Assembly (NCBI GenBank): GCA_010645155.1
Contig: CM021312.1
Span: 904,935-968,934 of the forward strand
DNA length: 64,000 nt
Reading direction: 5' to 3'
Source of the DNA: Tigriopus japonicus
Lineage: Eukaryota > Arthropoda > Copepoda > Harpacticoida > Harpacticidae
Shown here: positions 33,677 through 44,336 of the stretch, one piece after another
Position numbering within the stretch: the first letter of the stretch is position 1
How the letters are laid out: each line of letters starts with the position of its first letter
Notes under the pieces: model-generated
Database searches by the model: none
What the model was told of the DNA's origin: nothing
What the model saw: only the letters and a program-made list of their open reading frames with translations
Translations under genes and position numbers: made by a program

Positions 33677-35485
33677 TCAAATGTTATTAAGCTTTTTGGG
33701 AGTGGTAGTTTTGCATTGAAGGTTCAAGACCTCATTTGAAGCGGCGTCGCAAAAGAACAAATCGGTGTTTGCCTGATAGCCTTGCTTTTTAGTAATGCCG
33801 TACAACCTTCCTGACTCTTTAGGGGTGTAAGTGTCTCGTTGAAGCAGATCATCTCCATATATAGCTATGAAATCAACTAAGACACCGTTGGTCCATCCAA
33901 AGCCTTTTTGAACCTCATATTCGCCCCCTCCTCCAGCCACTCCTGGTCTCAAAGGGTCGTATTTCTCAAAGAAACCACAAATTCCACCTATCACGTTGCA
34001 ACTTGTGATTGTTCCCAATACGTAGTTTTTCGCAATCTTGAAAGCAAGTTGTTGAGCCCTCAAGTTTTTTGTCTTATTCAGACCAGCCACAATGAAATGC
34101 TGAATTGGTGGCCAGGCGTTCCAATCCCATTGCTGTCCGGTGTGCTGGTTGCTTGCTGGGATTCCTCCTTTATGTTCCGTCACACCAGTCTTGAACAGAT
34201 AATCAACAGCACATTCGCCAATCTCATTTGCCACCCTTTTAGGATAAGCCTCAGCCCATAAAGGAAATAGATTGGAGGCATAAAAGAACTTTCGGTGGTG
34301 ATGGTTCATCATGTCCATGTCGTACCAAATGTGATCTTTGGGATCCCAGAAAACATAGCACATTGCCTTCATCATGGCTCTGGCTTTGAGAACATGCTCG
34401 TTGGCTTTCTCGGTGTTTCCAATCAAATCGTAGAAGCACGCCATTTGCTTGTAGTTTTTGAACATTAAAGCGTTCAAATCCACGGGGGCAATATAAGTGG
34501 TCTTTGCATCAGCAAGAGTGCCCATATTACCACCATTTTGATCAATGAACCAACGACTTGAAAAATCCCATCCCGATTCGGCAGCAGCCTTCATATGCAG
34601 ATAGAATTCTTCTCGCTCATTCTGAGTCTTGAACAGCATCGTTCCAATCTCAAGATCCTCCACATAGGACTCAGGTCTGGGACCGCGACAATCGGCACCA
34701 TAATGAAACAGACCATAGGTTTGTCCTCCCCATTCGTACGAGACCTTTCGATGAGTTTCAAAGAAGTCAATTTCCTTTTCTAAATGTCCTAGGTTTTGGA
34801 TCAGAAATTCTTTGTCATTGGTCTTTTCCACGTATTTCGACACCATGCTGATTAGATATGGGGGTTGGCTTCGCCTCTCATAATATTTCCGTGTACCGTT
34901 CGGAATGTGACCGAACAACTGAATTTGATAGAGAAAATTTTCCAGAATACCCTTCACGGTTGCTTCCATGTTGGAAATGAGGAGGCCTCGGATGATCCAG
35001 TAAGTATCCCAGTAGTAAATTTCTCGGAATCGTCCTCCAGGCATGATGAATCCATTGGGGAGATCAATTTTGGAGAACAACTCAGGATTCTTCTTTAGCT
35101 CGGCACTGCATCGCCGACTGAGGGTGTTCCACAGCTTATTGACTTGCATGCCGACGTAGATTAAGGGCTTCTCTTGTAATTGGTCCAAATAAGCAGGTTT
35201 AGGCACCCAATCCGGGGGATCCCATTGTTCAAATTCCAAACCAGGGGTGAGGTCGAAGTTTCTCTCCAAAAATGCCAAGAGATCGTCTTGTTTTGGCGGA
35301 ACAGGAAGGCTTTGAAAATCTTCGACGATCGCATCTTCCGCTCGAATGAGCTTCAAATCCACGAATGTTTTGCTGTCTTTAAACAGCTTTGATAATTGCA
35401 AAGTCTCAAGGAGAGGACCATGGCCCCAGATTTTCGAGTCAGTAGGGGGAATGTCTGGTACATTGTCCAATGGAGAGGAAGCCAT
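33677..35485 (-). CDS. Trehalase (glycoside hydrolase family 37)
   Basis: 602-residue intronless ORF on the minus strand; an in-frame TGA lies 15 nt before the ATG at 35485. Trehalase hydrolyses trehalose, the main arthropod haemolymph sugar, to two glucoses. Visible hallmarks are signature 1, PGGRFREIYYWDTY (residues 149-162), the ESGWDFSSRW segment with the general-acid Asp at 307, DCRGPRPESY near 265-274, FFEKYD with the probable catalytic base Glu at 507, and the Gly-rich GGGGEYEVQKGFGW near 518-531. Signature 2 is unusual: it reads QQWDWNAWPP (451-460), where the family pattern QWDxPxxW has one more residue, so a codon including the usual Pro seems lost. There is no signal peptide or C-terminal membrane helix, so this version would be cytosolic unless an upstream exon exists. 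Expression as an active enzyme is likely but not certain. Confidence 0.93.
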   Translation of the reverse strand: MASSPLDNVPDIPPTDSKIWGHGPLLETLQLSKLFKDSKTFVDLKLIRAEDAIVEDFQSLPVPPKQDDLLAFLERNFDLTPGLEFEQWDPPDWVPKPAYLDQLQEKPLIYVGMQVNKLWNTLSRRCSAELKKNPELFSKIDLPNGFIMPGGRFREIYYWDTYWIIRGLLISNMEATVKGILENFLYQIQLFGHIPNGTRKYYERRSQPPYLISMVSKYVEKTNDKEFLIQNLGHLEKEIDFFETHRKVSYEWGGQTYGLFHYGADCRGPRPESYVEDLEIGTMLFKTQNEREEFYLHMKAAAESGWDFSSRWFIDQNGGNMGTLADAKTTYIAPVDLNALMFKNYKQMACFYDLIGNTEKANEHVLKARAMMKAMCYVFWDPKDHIWYDMDMMNHHHRKFFYASNLFPLWAEAYPKRVANEIGECAVDYLFKTGVTEHKGGIPASNQHTGQQWDWNAWPPIQHFIVAGLNKTKNLRAQQLAFKIAKNYVLGTITSCNVIGGICGFFEKYDPLRPGVAGGGGEYEVQKGFGWTNGVLVDFIAIYGDDLLQRDTYTPKESGRLYGITKKQGYQANTDLFFCDAASNEVLNLQCKTTTPKKLNNI

Positions 35486-36433
35486 TCCAATTGGAGTTCA
35501 ACAAAACGTGTCTGCCTCTTTTTCTTGATTTCTGAAATCACCGTCTACATTCTAACCTTGAATCTGAGAAAGCAACTCAACTAGAATATTGAGATTTTAC
35601 CAAGTGTAATGAGATGGAGACAATAAACTTTCCAGCTTTGGATTGGTTTTTTGGATTGGTTTGAACCGTTTGAACGTTTGTTCTTTGCTATTACTTTTTA
35701 GCAACTTTGTTAAGTTGCTCATACAGTGTACAGGATAGTTCGCTTTGGCTGGTTCTTTTCGAATAAAATATGTCCGCTGATTGGCAAGTGCGGACCGGAA
35801 TTGTAGAAAAAAGCCTTCCCTTTTTGTTCGTGTTTGAAACCGGAGATGAGATAAAGTGGGTCCTTTAAAATCCAATGTTGCTCAAAAACGGAAGTGTTAA
35901 AATAATCTAAGACTAAAACCATTCTACACCAAAGTGGAAAATTTAAGTTTAGATATTCAATGGTATTGGAACAACTTTCAAGTCAGGGATTTGAAAGGGC
36001 CTCATCCTGTTTTATGTTTGCCATACTGCATGTTCATTGAAAAACTGTTTTGCGCAACTCTACAAAACTTGTGAAATGTCTGTAACGCCCTCAAACGAAG
36101 ACTGAACTCAGTTGTTGCAGAACGGGCACATTTACCTACCACTGTTCATAAATTCTTTAATCAGCCTAAAATATTCGCAATATTTCCTCTAATTGTCGCT
36201 GAAAGTTATTAAGATCGATTTTGTTGTATGTTTTTGCAATCTAACTTAAAATAAAGGGAACTGTCACCACTCAAAATGTTACAACACAGAAGTTCATTTT
36301 TATATATTTTAACACCAAATTTATGTTTATGAATATCATTATGAATATCATTTTTAAAAGAATATTCTATAAGGTGGCAAGCATCGGATCGTCAAAATTT
36401 ATAAATAGAGCTAATTTTAGCTTACATAATAGG
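35486..36433. other. Intergenic, upstream of trehalase
   Basis: Would include the trehalase promoter. AT-rich; short ORFs on both strands look incidental. A possible upstream splice acceptor (GTGATTTCAG read on the minus strand, near 35540) leaves room for a 5' UTR exon. Nothing else was recognised. Confidence 0.4.
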
Positions 36434-36608
36434 GAGGAGACGTGGCGTCGTGGTTAGCGGAAACTTTTAGACGCTAATTCACACCCACAGACGGAGAACC
36501 ATTCTGATACTGGAAATGAGATTGCCTATCGGAACAATTTGGACGATGTGATGGCTGGCTTCGCTGGACGGGCGAGGCCAGCCCTCCGACCCACTCCAAA
36601 AAAAAATT
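36434..36608 (+). mobile_element. SINE-like element, copy A (internally deleted)
   Basis: Starts GGAGACGTGGCGTCGTGGTT and ends in an A-rich tail (ccaaaaaaaaatt). The 120-bp body from 'aaacttttagacgctaattc' to 'ggacgggcgagg' is about 90% identical to copy B at 36998-37225. Relative to copy B it lacks roughly 40 bp that contain the B-box-like part, so it would not be transcribed by Pol III. Confidence 0.7.
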
Positions 36609-36997
36609 AAACGAATTTTCTCAAACCAAGGAAATTTTAGATCCCTTTGATTTGATCAAAACTCGTCGCTAAAATAAAAATTTCGAAATCCGTTTCTCTG
36701 ACGGCAGAAGTTTCTGTTGACAGCAAGCAATCAATGAGCAGGTTGAATTGTAAGTGATGTTAAAAACCTGTTAACAATCAAAATTTGGCGATCTTTATGC
36801 TTGTCTGTGGGACATTTGTGAAAGAAAGTTTGGTTTGTGGCATTTTTTTTTTCAAAAAGCCCTTCATGAAACGTCTGGACAGCTTTTACTTTGAAAAAGA
36901 AAAAGTACTCACCTTACAAAGAAATATAATTTTATGATACTCTCATTCTTAATTAACTCTCATACCAAGAATAACTCTTTTTATATTAACGTTTTCG

Positions 36998-37225
36998 TGT
37001 GAGGAGGCGTGCCATGGTGGTGTGCGCAGTTTCCTACAGTGAGAGATCGATTCTCTTCCCCCGACCTCTCTCAAGGAAACTTTTAGACGCTAATTCACAC
37101 CCACTGACGGAGAATCATTCTGATACTGGAAATGAGATTGCCTATCGGAACAATTTGGACAGTATGATGGTTGGCTTCGATGGCCGGGCGAGGCTCAATC
37201 CCTAGCACCAACAATCCAAAAAAAA
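36998..37225 (+). mobile_element. tRNA-derived SINE, copy B
   Basis: Begins GAGGAGGCGTGCCATGGTGG, an A-box-like segment, followed by GAGATCGATTCTC, a B-box-like segment, at about 37041-37054. It continues into the same tRNA-unrelated body as copy A and ends in an A-run (ccaaaaaaaacac). The arrangement fits a tRNA-derived SINE. Target-site duplications were not resolved. Confidence 0.65.
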
Positions 37226-38015
37226 CACATTAGCCCTTTTTTGAATCTTTCGGTCTAGAAGTTAAATCTTAGTCATTGTTCAACTAATCACGTAAATTTG
37301 TTTTATTGCATTTAGAAGCAAATAAGACTACAGTAATGTTTAGCACCTTGGACTGTTGAAGTTTGAGATTATTTTTTCTCTTGTGAGGAATTCCTTCGCA
37401 AATTTCAATTCTCAATGTCATTTTGTGGAAAAGAACCAAACAGCAACCATTTCCTAAAAAAAAACATTTTGATAATATCTCCAACTCTACATTCGGAATT
37501 TCCCCTTGCAATGAAACCAAACTGCAAGAATGCAAATTGTGTTTTTCTCCAAAAGTTTGAAGCTTGATAAAAGATATACTTAAGGAGGTTTAAATGTATC
37601 AGTAGACGGACCGAAAATATAGCTAATGTGCATTTTTATTGGAAAACTTCCGCTACAATGATTTCTTGGTGTTCATTGTTCATTTTCTTTGAGTGCGTAA
37701 TTTGAAATGCAGTTTTTATTAATGACCGGTCGATTTAAGTGGATATTTTTGTCCTAGTACTGAAAGAAACATTACATTTTAGTACGTAAATTTTTAAAAT
37801 ATGAATTTTCTGGATTTATCTGGGGAAAAACGGATAACGGTCGAAAATTCTGACACTAACGCAAAACCCTGACCAAGAATGTGGCATTCCTGATCCTGAA
37901 GCTTCAATTTTTGCTTTGAAAAAACTGGTCACCCTCTTCGAACTTTTAGATTTGAGACAATGAGAAATCGTCCGGCTAACGATTGACCCGCGGTGTTAAG
38001 CTCTCACAGAAAAAA
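37226..38015. other. Intergenic, nothing recognised
   Basis: AT-rich spacer between the SINE and the next gene. The final part should include that gene's promoter. Confidence 0.4.
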
Positions 38016-38660
38016 ATGGCCAGCAGCCAAACCTGTTCCTCGGATCCACTGGCGACGTGTTCTCCTCATGAAATTGGTGATGGATCCGCCTCATCCTTGG
38101 ATTGCGAAGAAATCCTCCGTGATGGACCCGCGTCCATCTCTTTATCGTCGACGTCTTTAGCCGTGAGTCTGGTCAACATTTCCGATGTGCCGAGCGACGG
38201 CGAACTCGAAGCTCCGACTCTGGGCAAAGAAAACCAACCCGGTCTCATGACCGAAGATGACGAAGAGGATGGGTGCGATAACTCTCCTCCACCTGTTCCT
38301 TGTAATTCGCCCGATGAGAAGCTGCTTTCCAATACTCTCCGCGCTGAAGGAATCAAACAGGAGCGTTATATTCAAGCGCGACTTCAAGAACGAAGTCTTA
38401 GCGAAATTTTTAATATCAGGAAAATGCTTCCTCGGCCTAAGAAACGAAGTCGGAAGGCTCGAGAGCATTTAGAGCCCGGGTCAGTCCCGGCAAATGATGC
38501 GAAGGAGGCCAATCCTTTGATTGGTTTTCAGGATCTGGTTCCGGGTCTTGATCTTCACTCAATGACTTTGTCGGAAGGCTTGGAACGAACCCGTGAGTAT
38601 TTGACTTTTCTCAAGCGGAACGTGGGTTCTCGTTATGACAATGAGTTCCTCAAAAACTGA
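38016..38660 (+). CDS. Acidic/basic protein with NLS-like motif, function unknown
   Basis: 214-residue single-exon ORF from the ATG at 38016 (AAAAAATGGCC; the frame is open upstream from a TTG). Codon use and the C-rich 'tccg/tcg' texture contrast with the AT-rich flanks, which supports real coding. The N-terminal half is Ser/Asp/Glu-rich (TEDDEEDGCDNSPPPVPC). A helical segment with ARLQERSLSEIFNIRKMLP then precedes a nuclear-localisation-like PRPKKRSRKAREH. The last 50 residues (GFQDLVPGLDLHSMTLSEGL, then ERTREYLTFLKRN) look structured. I do not recognise the family; a nuclear regulatory protein is the most I would infer. Confidence 0.6.
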   Translation: MASSQTCSSDPLATCSPHEIGDGSASSLDCEEILRDGPASISLSSTSLAVSLVNISDVPSDGELEAPTLGKENQPGLMTEDDEEDGCDNSPPPVPCNSPDEKLLSNTLRAEGIKQERYIQARLQERSLSEIFNIRKMLPRPKKRSRKAREHLEPGSVPANDAKEANPLIGFQDLVPGLDLHSMTLSEGLERTREYLTFLKRNVGSRYDNEFLKN

Positions 38661-39467
38661 AAGGACCGATTTTAGGAGAGAATTCAGAAATTCCTCGTCC
38701 AATCTCAGAAGTCACGATGTCACGCAATGTTTCTGAATACAAAACTGTAATAATTACGACGCATCTAAATTGACCATGAACACTCTTTATTGTAATTTAT
38801 TTTCAAATCTGCTAAAATAGAAAACATAGACGATGTGGCTCTGATCTTTATTCTTACATGACATCCAATGTGAAGAAAATGCGCCACAAACTGGCTTGTT
38901 TGATTCTTTAAACACCTCGTTAGTCGTCCATCGTCAGTTCGGACCTGGCTTGAAGATTGAGACGATTGAGACTGCGAGGCCAAGAAGCATTTTGTCCGTC
39001 ATTGAATTTGAGCAATTTGAAAGGAACGATATATTTCCGGCAGATGCTCTAACGTGATTGCGTAGCTTTTAATTGTCTCCTCACGTGAAAAGAAGATACA
39101 ACTGACCTGGCATTGCAAGCTCCGTTCAGCTTCTTGACGTGAAAAAAAGGGACTGGCTTTTTGCTAGTGAGTTTTATTGAGCATTGAATTGTCTGGAAAG
39201 GATGAATAACGATGGGAATAGATAAAAGTGAAAGAGTAAGATCATAAGCAAGATGGGTGCGTTAGGCTTGGGAAATGACGCATTGTTACTTATAAATGGC
39301 CTCGGCAAGGTAAATACTCTCTCTTTTTCCTGGATGCATCATTGAATGTATGTTGAAATCAGTCGAAGAGATAGAAAACATGGGGGCAACTGACATGAGG
39401 GTCTTGTGCTTGACAAAGAAAATGGATGGAGATTCATTCGTTATTGGGTCGGTTCAGTTTCGATATC
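38661..39467. other. Convergent intergenic region
   Basis: Holds the 3' UTRs of the unknown nuclear-type gene (plus) and the SETD7 gene (minus). A minus-strand AATAAA (plus-strand tttatt, 39173-39178) lies about 290 bp beyond the SETD7 stop. No other feature was found. Confidence 0.45.
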
Positions 39468-41516
39468 TTAAATTTGTTCCTCCTCTCTTGAATAGTCGTA
39501 CGGTGAGGTGTTTTCCCACGCCTCTTGATACCAGCATGGTGCCAATGCCATGTCGTACTTGTAGTGTGAAAAGAGTTCCTCACCTTTTCGAATTGCGCGT
39601 AATGTACACAAGGCTGGAATTCGGCCAAATCGGGGATGACGAACTGCCGCATATGTGCAGTTGGGCTTGAAACTGTGATTTGCCTTGTGAGCAAAACTAG
39701 CACAGTACATGTTCTTGTCAATACAAGCGAGCGGGATGTCCACGAAAGATGATGAATCGGTGTTAGCCCAATCCACATAGATCTGATAATTCAGATTCGA
39801 GTTAGCGTAAGGCTCCTCGAGTCCAATGACTAGACCATTGTAATAGGCTACTAGGGTACCTTGTGGTAAATTTGTGCGGGCAAAAAGACCGTCCCCGGCT
39901 CCTTCGACTGCGGAACTCAAGCATTCCACAGTCTCACACTCGTAAGGATCAGGCAAGAGCCAATTGCAACGAACTTCGTTCGCATTTGATGGACAGAACG
40001 AATAGAACGAGTCTTCATTTTTGCCAGCCTTGTCGGAGTCAATTTGCATTGGGTTCGGCATTTGATTTGTGCGTTTGACTGCCTCCGTGACCTTCATGGC
40101 TCGTAGTTCTGGCTCCATAATATTTGCCTCATTTAAACGAACTGTTACGATTTGGGCTGCCTGTGCTCGAAGCATGACTCCATTTTCAAATTGGCCCATG
40201 AGTGCGGTCTTCAGATTGGGATAAATGTACGCCAGGTTATCCTTAGTGAAGTGTCCCATTTGGTCAACTTGCCCCACTAGCCAACTTCCTCCATCTTGGC
40301 CAAGCCAACACACCCCAAATGGAAGCCCCTTGACAAATCGGCCAACAAAGGCCAAATTTTGATCTGGGTCTCTGCCAATTACAGGACCCTCCAGATATCC
40401 GTCATTAAAGTTGCCCTCAAGAGTAATTCTACAAGGCAAATCTCCCAAGGTATGCTCTTCTAAAATGGCTTGTCCTGGTCCCATCAAGACACTTTCTTTG
40501 TAAGTGCCTTTCAAACAAATGAGGCCATGTTTTTGCAAGTTTTCCCCTTCCACTGATCCACGGCCTTGTCGAAACCCACTTCGAAAGGTTGCCAGTAGTT
40601 CGTCTCCATTCTTTAATTTGACAGTGCAATTGCCCTTTGGCATTCCAGTCTGATCTTGTTTCCCATCAATTGATTCAATATCATCGCTTGAGATGTCATA
40701 GTAAGGATCAAATACTCGATAAATTCCTTCTTCAAACCAAATATCATCTTCCGTGTCATCAATGTCATCTCTCCGGTATTTACTAATGATGTCGTAAGGA
40801 AAGCCACAGAGATGTAATTTGCCAAGCCAGTCTTTTACAACTTGACCTACAGGTGTGAGAAAGTCATCGTCTTGTTGAGCATTTTGGGACGGTTGTTCCA
40901 GTTTGTCAAATCCCTCGCTTTTGCCTTGCTCCTGGTTATGATTCGTGTACTCTCTGTTGTTGGGAGTAGAGAAGTCCTCGCTCTCAAAGGTCTTGGCCAG
41001 GGTCTTGTCGACTAGATTTTCTGCTCCATTCCAACAATCAACCTTCTCTCGTTGCTCTGTGGCTTTTGCTTGAGGTGGGAGATCTTTCAAATTGTGAGAG
41101 TCGTGCTCCAAAGACCTTAAGTAATCTTGATTGCCAAACCTTGTGATCTCCGATGGAAAGATTCGATGAGAATTCATACCAAGCAACTCTTCTACTGAGT
41201 TTTCTCTGGAACTGGTGGAATTTTGCTGAAAGGAGTTTTTTCGACTGTTGTCCCTCGATGAAGCCTGACTTGAATCGTACGAGACATCGGTGGAACATGA
41301 TGTCAAAAGACTTCGAATGACTTTGTTTGGATGCATTTCCAGCATTTCGATATCTTTGGATTTTGATGTTCCATAAACCAAGGAATTCCATTCACTATCG
41401 GCGACGATAAGTTCGTCTTCATCCTCACTTGATTCGCAAATGCTTTCCACCCAAATTTGAGGGAACGAGAGCCGATCTTGGAGATTGGCAAAGGCACTCG
41501 TAGTTAAACCAGACAT
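39468..41516 (-). CDS. SETD7: SETD7-like MORN-repeat SET-domain lysine methyltransferase
   Basis: 682-residue single-exon ORF on the minus strand. The ATG at 41516 has a good context (ACCATGTC). The C-terminal half follows human SETD7 in order: MORN-type repeats (GTYKESVLMGPGQAILEE, LEGNFNDGYLEGPVIG, FVGRFVKGLPFGVCWLG and similar), then the SET domain with GDGLFARTNLPQGTLVAYYN, YCASFAHKANHSFKPNC, HPRFGRIPALCTLRAI and GEELFSHYKYD, which hold the AdoMet-binding NHS and the active-site Tyr residues. SETD7 mono-methylates histone H3 Lys4 and many non-histone proteins. It is odd in having about 240 extra N-terminal residues, acidic and Ser/Asn-rich, absent from the 366-residue human enzyme. The Tyr spacing near the end (SHYKYD instead of AYGYD) is slightly changed. 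Confidence 0.92.
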   Translation of the reverse strand: MSGLTTSAFANLQDRLSFPQIWVESICESSEDEDELIVADSEWNSLVYGTSKSKDIEMLEMHPNKVIRSLLTSCSTDVSYDSSQASSRDNSRKNSFQQNSTSSRENSVEELLGMNSHRIFPSEITRFGNQDYLRSLEHDSHNLKDLPPQAKATEQREKVDCWNGAENLVDKTLAKTFESEDFSTPNNREYTNHNQEQGKSEGFDKLEQPSQNAQQDDDFLTPVGQVVKDWLGKLHLCGFPYDIISKYRRDDIDDTEDDIWFEEGIYRVFDPYYDISSDDIESIDGKQDQTGMPKGNCTVKLKNGDELLATFRSGFRQGRGSVEGENLQKHGLICLKGTYKESVLMGPGQAILEEHTLGDLPCRITLEGNFNDGYLEGPVIGRDPDQNLAFVGRFVKGLPFGVCWLGQDGGSWLVGQVDQMGHFTKDNLAYIYPNLKTALMGQFENGVMLRAQAAQIVTVRLNEANIMEPELRAMKVTEAVKRTNQMPNPMQIDSDKAGKNEDSFYSFCPSNANEVRCNWLLPDPYECETVECLSSAVEGAGDGLFARTNLPQGTLVAYYNGLVIGLEEPYANSNLNYQIYVDWANTDSSSFVDIPLACIDKNMYCASFAHKANHSFKPNCTYAAVRHPRFGRIPALCTLRAIRKGEELFSHYKYDMALAPCWYQEAWENTSPYDYSREEEQI

Positions 41517-42691
41517 GGTGGATTCCTCACTTTGAGATATTGAATTCAAGGTAGAAATATCAAAGACCTGTCATAAGTCTTTTCCCAAATCGATGATTAT
41601 CGCTTATTACTATCGCCGTCAATGTTGTTATTTCGGTAGTGGAACACTCTTTGAGTGGAAGCGTCTGCTTGCAGAGACTTTTTCGAATTGAAAGTGTATT
41701 TTTCACATCACTTAAAAGCTCATGAGCTTCTGAATCACTCACACATGCACATACCAGACTCTCCTCCCTCTTCACGACCGCTGAGGAAAGGGCAAAGTTA
41801 AATGAGCCCTCTCTGCTCTTTGTAGGTGCAGTCTGAGAGACGTTTTGGTCTTGCGTGTAACAAGGCCTGCAGAAAGTGGGCGGGGAAGGGTAAGGTTAAG
41901 GGAGAGTAGTAAGCTGGTTAGGAGCTGAAGGACAGAGAAGAGAAGAAAGGCCTACCGAGGGCTCGGCATACTTTCCTCTGAATAAGACCGATCGTACGCA
42001 AGAAATTTTTAGCCTGCCACATCACGCTCAGACAGCGAAGGCTGTCGCTCGGAATTAGCAAGGATAGAGAAAAAACATTCAACGACCTCCCCCACTTTCG
42101 CTTGTTTTGGGTTAGTCTTGCCCCATAGTACGGCGAATTCTGTTTATATTTTACACGCCCCCCTCCTCGTTCAAAAGTCTGTCGAGCTCTCCTTGTCATA
42201 TGTTTTCTTTTACACTTGTCCATTAGAGGGATCGGCTTTTCACTCAAGTACAAGGGCAAACGAAAATCAGAAAGTCAAGGAAAAATTCCATTCATGATGA
42301 AAGCAGCTTGAGCTCGAGTTATTTCCTTGATTTGAGGCATTCATTGCAAGCCGACGAGGATACCCAAAGCTTGGCTAAACATCGCAAATGGACGACATCC
42401 GAGCATTATCTAAATTTGTTCGCAACCCGTCCCGTGTCCACCCATTTTCCTTATTACGTACAATCTCAGTTTAGGAATTGGAAACGTCAAGAATATCGTC
42501 ATAGTTTTCTTTGTTTGTTTGTCCGCCAATGAAAACTTCAGATTACTTGTTCCACAAAAAACTTTTTGATTCTCTCTTAAAATATATCAATATTAAAAAA
42601 AAGAAAATACTTCAAATCATGATTTTTCCAAGATCACATCGATGCATAGGATTTTTTGTTTCATTCATTGGCCCAAGAAATAAATGATCAC
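41517..42691. other. Intergenic, upstream of SETD7
   Basis: The section next to 41516 should be the SETD7 promoter and 5' UTR. At 41780-42200 the sequence is purine/GC-richer (for example 'gtgggcggggaagggtaagg'). No gene was recognised; the opposing short ORFs are not convincing. Confidence 0.4.
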
Positions 42692-42943
42692 TAGGGCCGG
42701 GAAAAAAATTGCAAAAAAGTGTCAAAATATCCAATATATTTAATTCAAAAGCCCTAGATATTTGCCAAATATTTGAAAAAAGCCGGATATTTAAAAAATA
42801 CTTTTTGGCAACGCCATTATCGAGAACTTGTTTTCGTAAGCTAGAACTTAAAGTATTTAAAAATTTGTCCAATCCTGCCTTAAATGCTGTTAGAGGATCA
42901 GCTCCTACATATTCCCGACGAAGACTAATGGGTAACAAATTGA

Positions 42944-43266
42944 TAGTGATGGACCGAAAGGGCTCATAACCGAAACCAAAAGTTTCGGCCGAAAGAGGGC
43001 TTAACCGAAACTGAAACCGAAAGCAGCTGACTACAAAATTGTCTAAATGCAAAATCCACCTTAAAAATTAAATTGCTCATGTGTTCGATGTTGGGTAGGG
43101 CGTAGATTTTGAAAAATCGGGAAACTAGAATTTCAGTGGTTTTTGGACGAAAAGTTTTTCGATTTTGTTGTCAAACTCCGTCCTTTATAGTGCATGTCTG
43201 CTTTCGGTTTCGGTAGGCATAACCGAAACCGAAATTTCGGCCGAAAGCGCTTTCGGTCCATCACTA
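42944..43266. mobile_element. hAT-type MITE inserted in the LINE
   Basis: 323-bp element with perfect 17-bp terminal inverted repeats, TAGTGATGGACCGAAAG at 42944 and its reverse complement ending at 43266. It is flanked by a perfect 8-bp duplication CAAATTGA (42936-42943 and 43267-43274). The interior is a series of 'accgaaac/gtttcgg' words in both orientations. The uninterrupted LINE copy 1 (about 14840-14870) serves as the empty site, confirming the boundaries. Confidence 0.93.
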
Positions 43267-44336
43267 CAAATTGAACAAAGAAGGCGCCCGATAAAGAAGA
43301 GAGGAGGACTTCATTGATCAAAGTAGCCTCGATTCCCTTGGATTTGGAGGTGCTCTCAGAACGCACGTAAAACCTCTACGATCGCTACAACTGATCTCAA
43401 AGCTTGGGTTTGGACAGAGCCCATGATTGGTCTTGAAAACATACAGTATCAGATACCTTTCATACCTTCTCTGAGTACTGTACAGTACAGTGTAGTGTAC
43501 AGCCCTAACTTTTGGAGTCTCTCCCAATACGAGAGCTCGCTCATTCCTGTGATGTTCCTAGTAAAACATCTTTGGATCTGCTCGACCTTTTGCAAACCTG
43601 CTGAACTCATTGGAGCCCAAACGGGGGAAGCATATTCAAGATGCGGTTGAACTATCGACTTGTACAGAATTAGCATCGTAATACTATCTCTGGACTTGAA
43701 AGTGCGATAGATCCAGCCGCACGTTTGAAATGCCTTCCCCACTTTCTACTGGATATGCTCATCAAACTTTCCAGCATCTTGGATGACAACTCCTAAATCC
43801 CTCATGGATGATACTGTACCTGCTCAATATCACAATCTCCGTTGTCTTTGAGCGGAACATCTAATTTTGACGCCCCATACGTCATTGTGCGGAATTTCAT
43901 CCCGTTCAATGCTTGTTACTCTCGCCAACCCAAGAATAGACTTTCTCCAAGTCATCTACTAAACATTTTGAGTCCTGACCATTCCTTTCATTTCTAATTT
44001 TTTGTCATCAGCATATGAAGAAATACTGGCTTTTGTTCTAAACTTCTGGAGAGGAGCAATAAAGAGAATAAACAGGACCGGACCTAAAATTGAACCTTGT
44101 GGAACACCTGACTTGACATCATATATGCCACTAAATGATCTTTCAACCTTGACTATTTGCTTCCTATCACTCATGAAACTACCAATCCAATTCAGGACCT
44201 TACCCTGGATCCCAAACTCTTTGAGTTGAACGAGCAATGATCTACCTTATCAAAGGCCTTGGCAAAGTCAAGATAGACTACATCAACTGACTCGTGACTT
44301 TCAAACCCCTCAATGATCTGCTCAATATGATCAACC

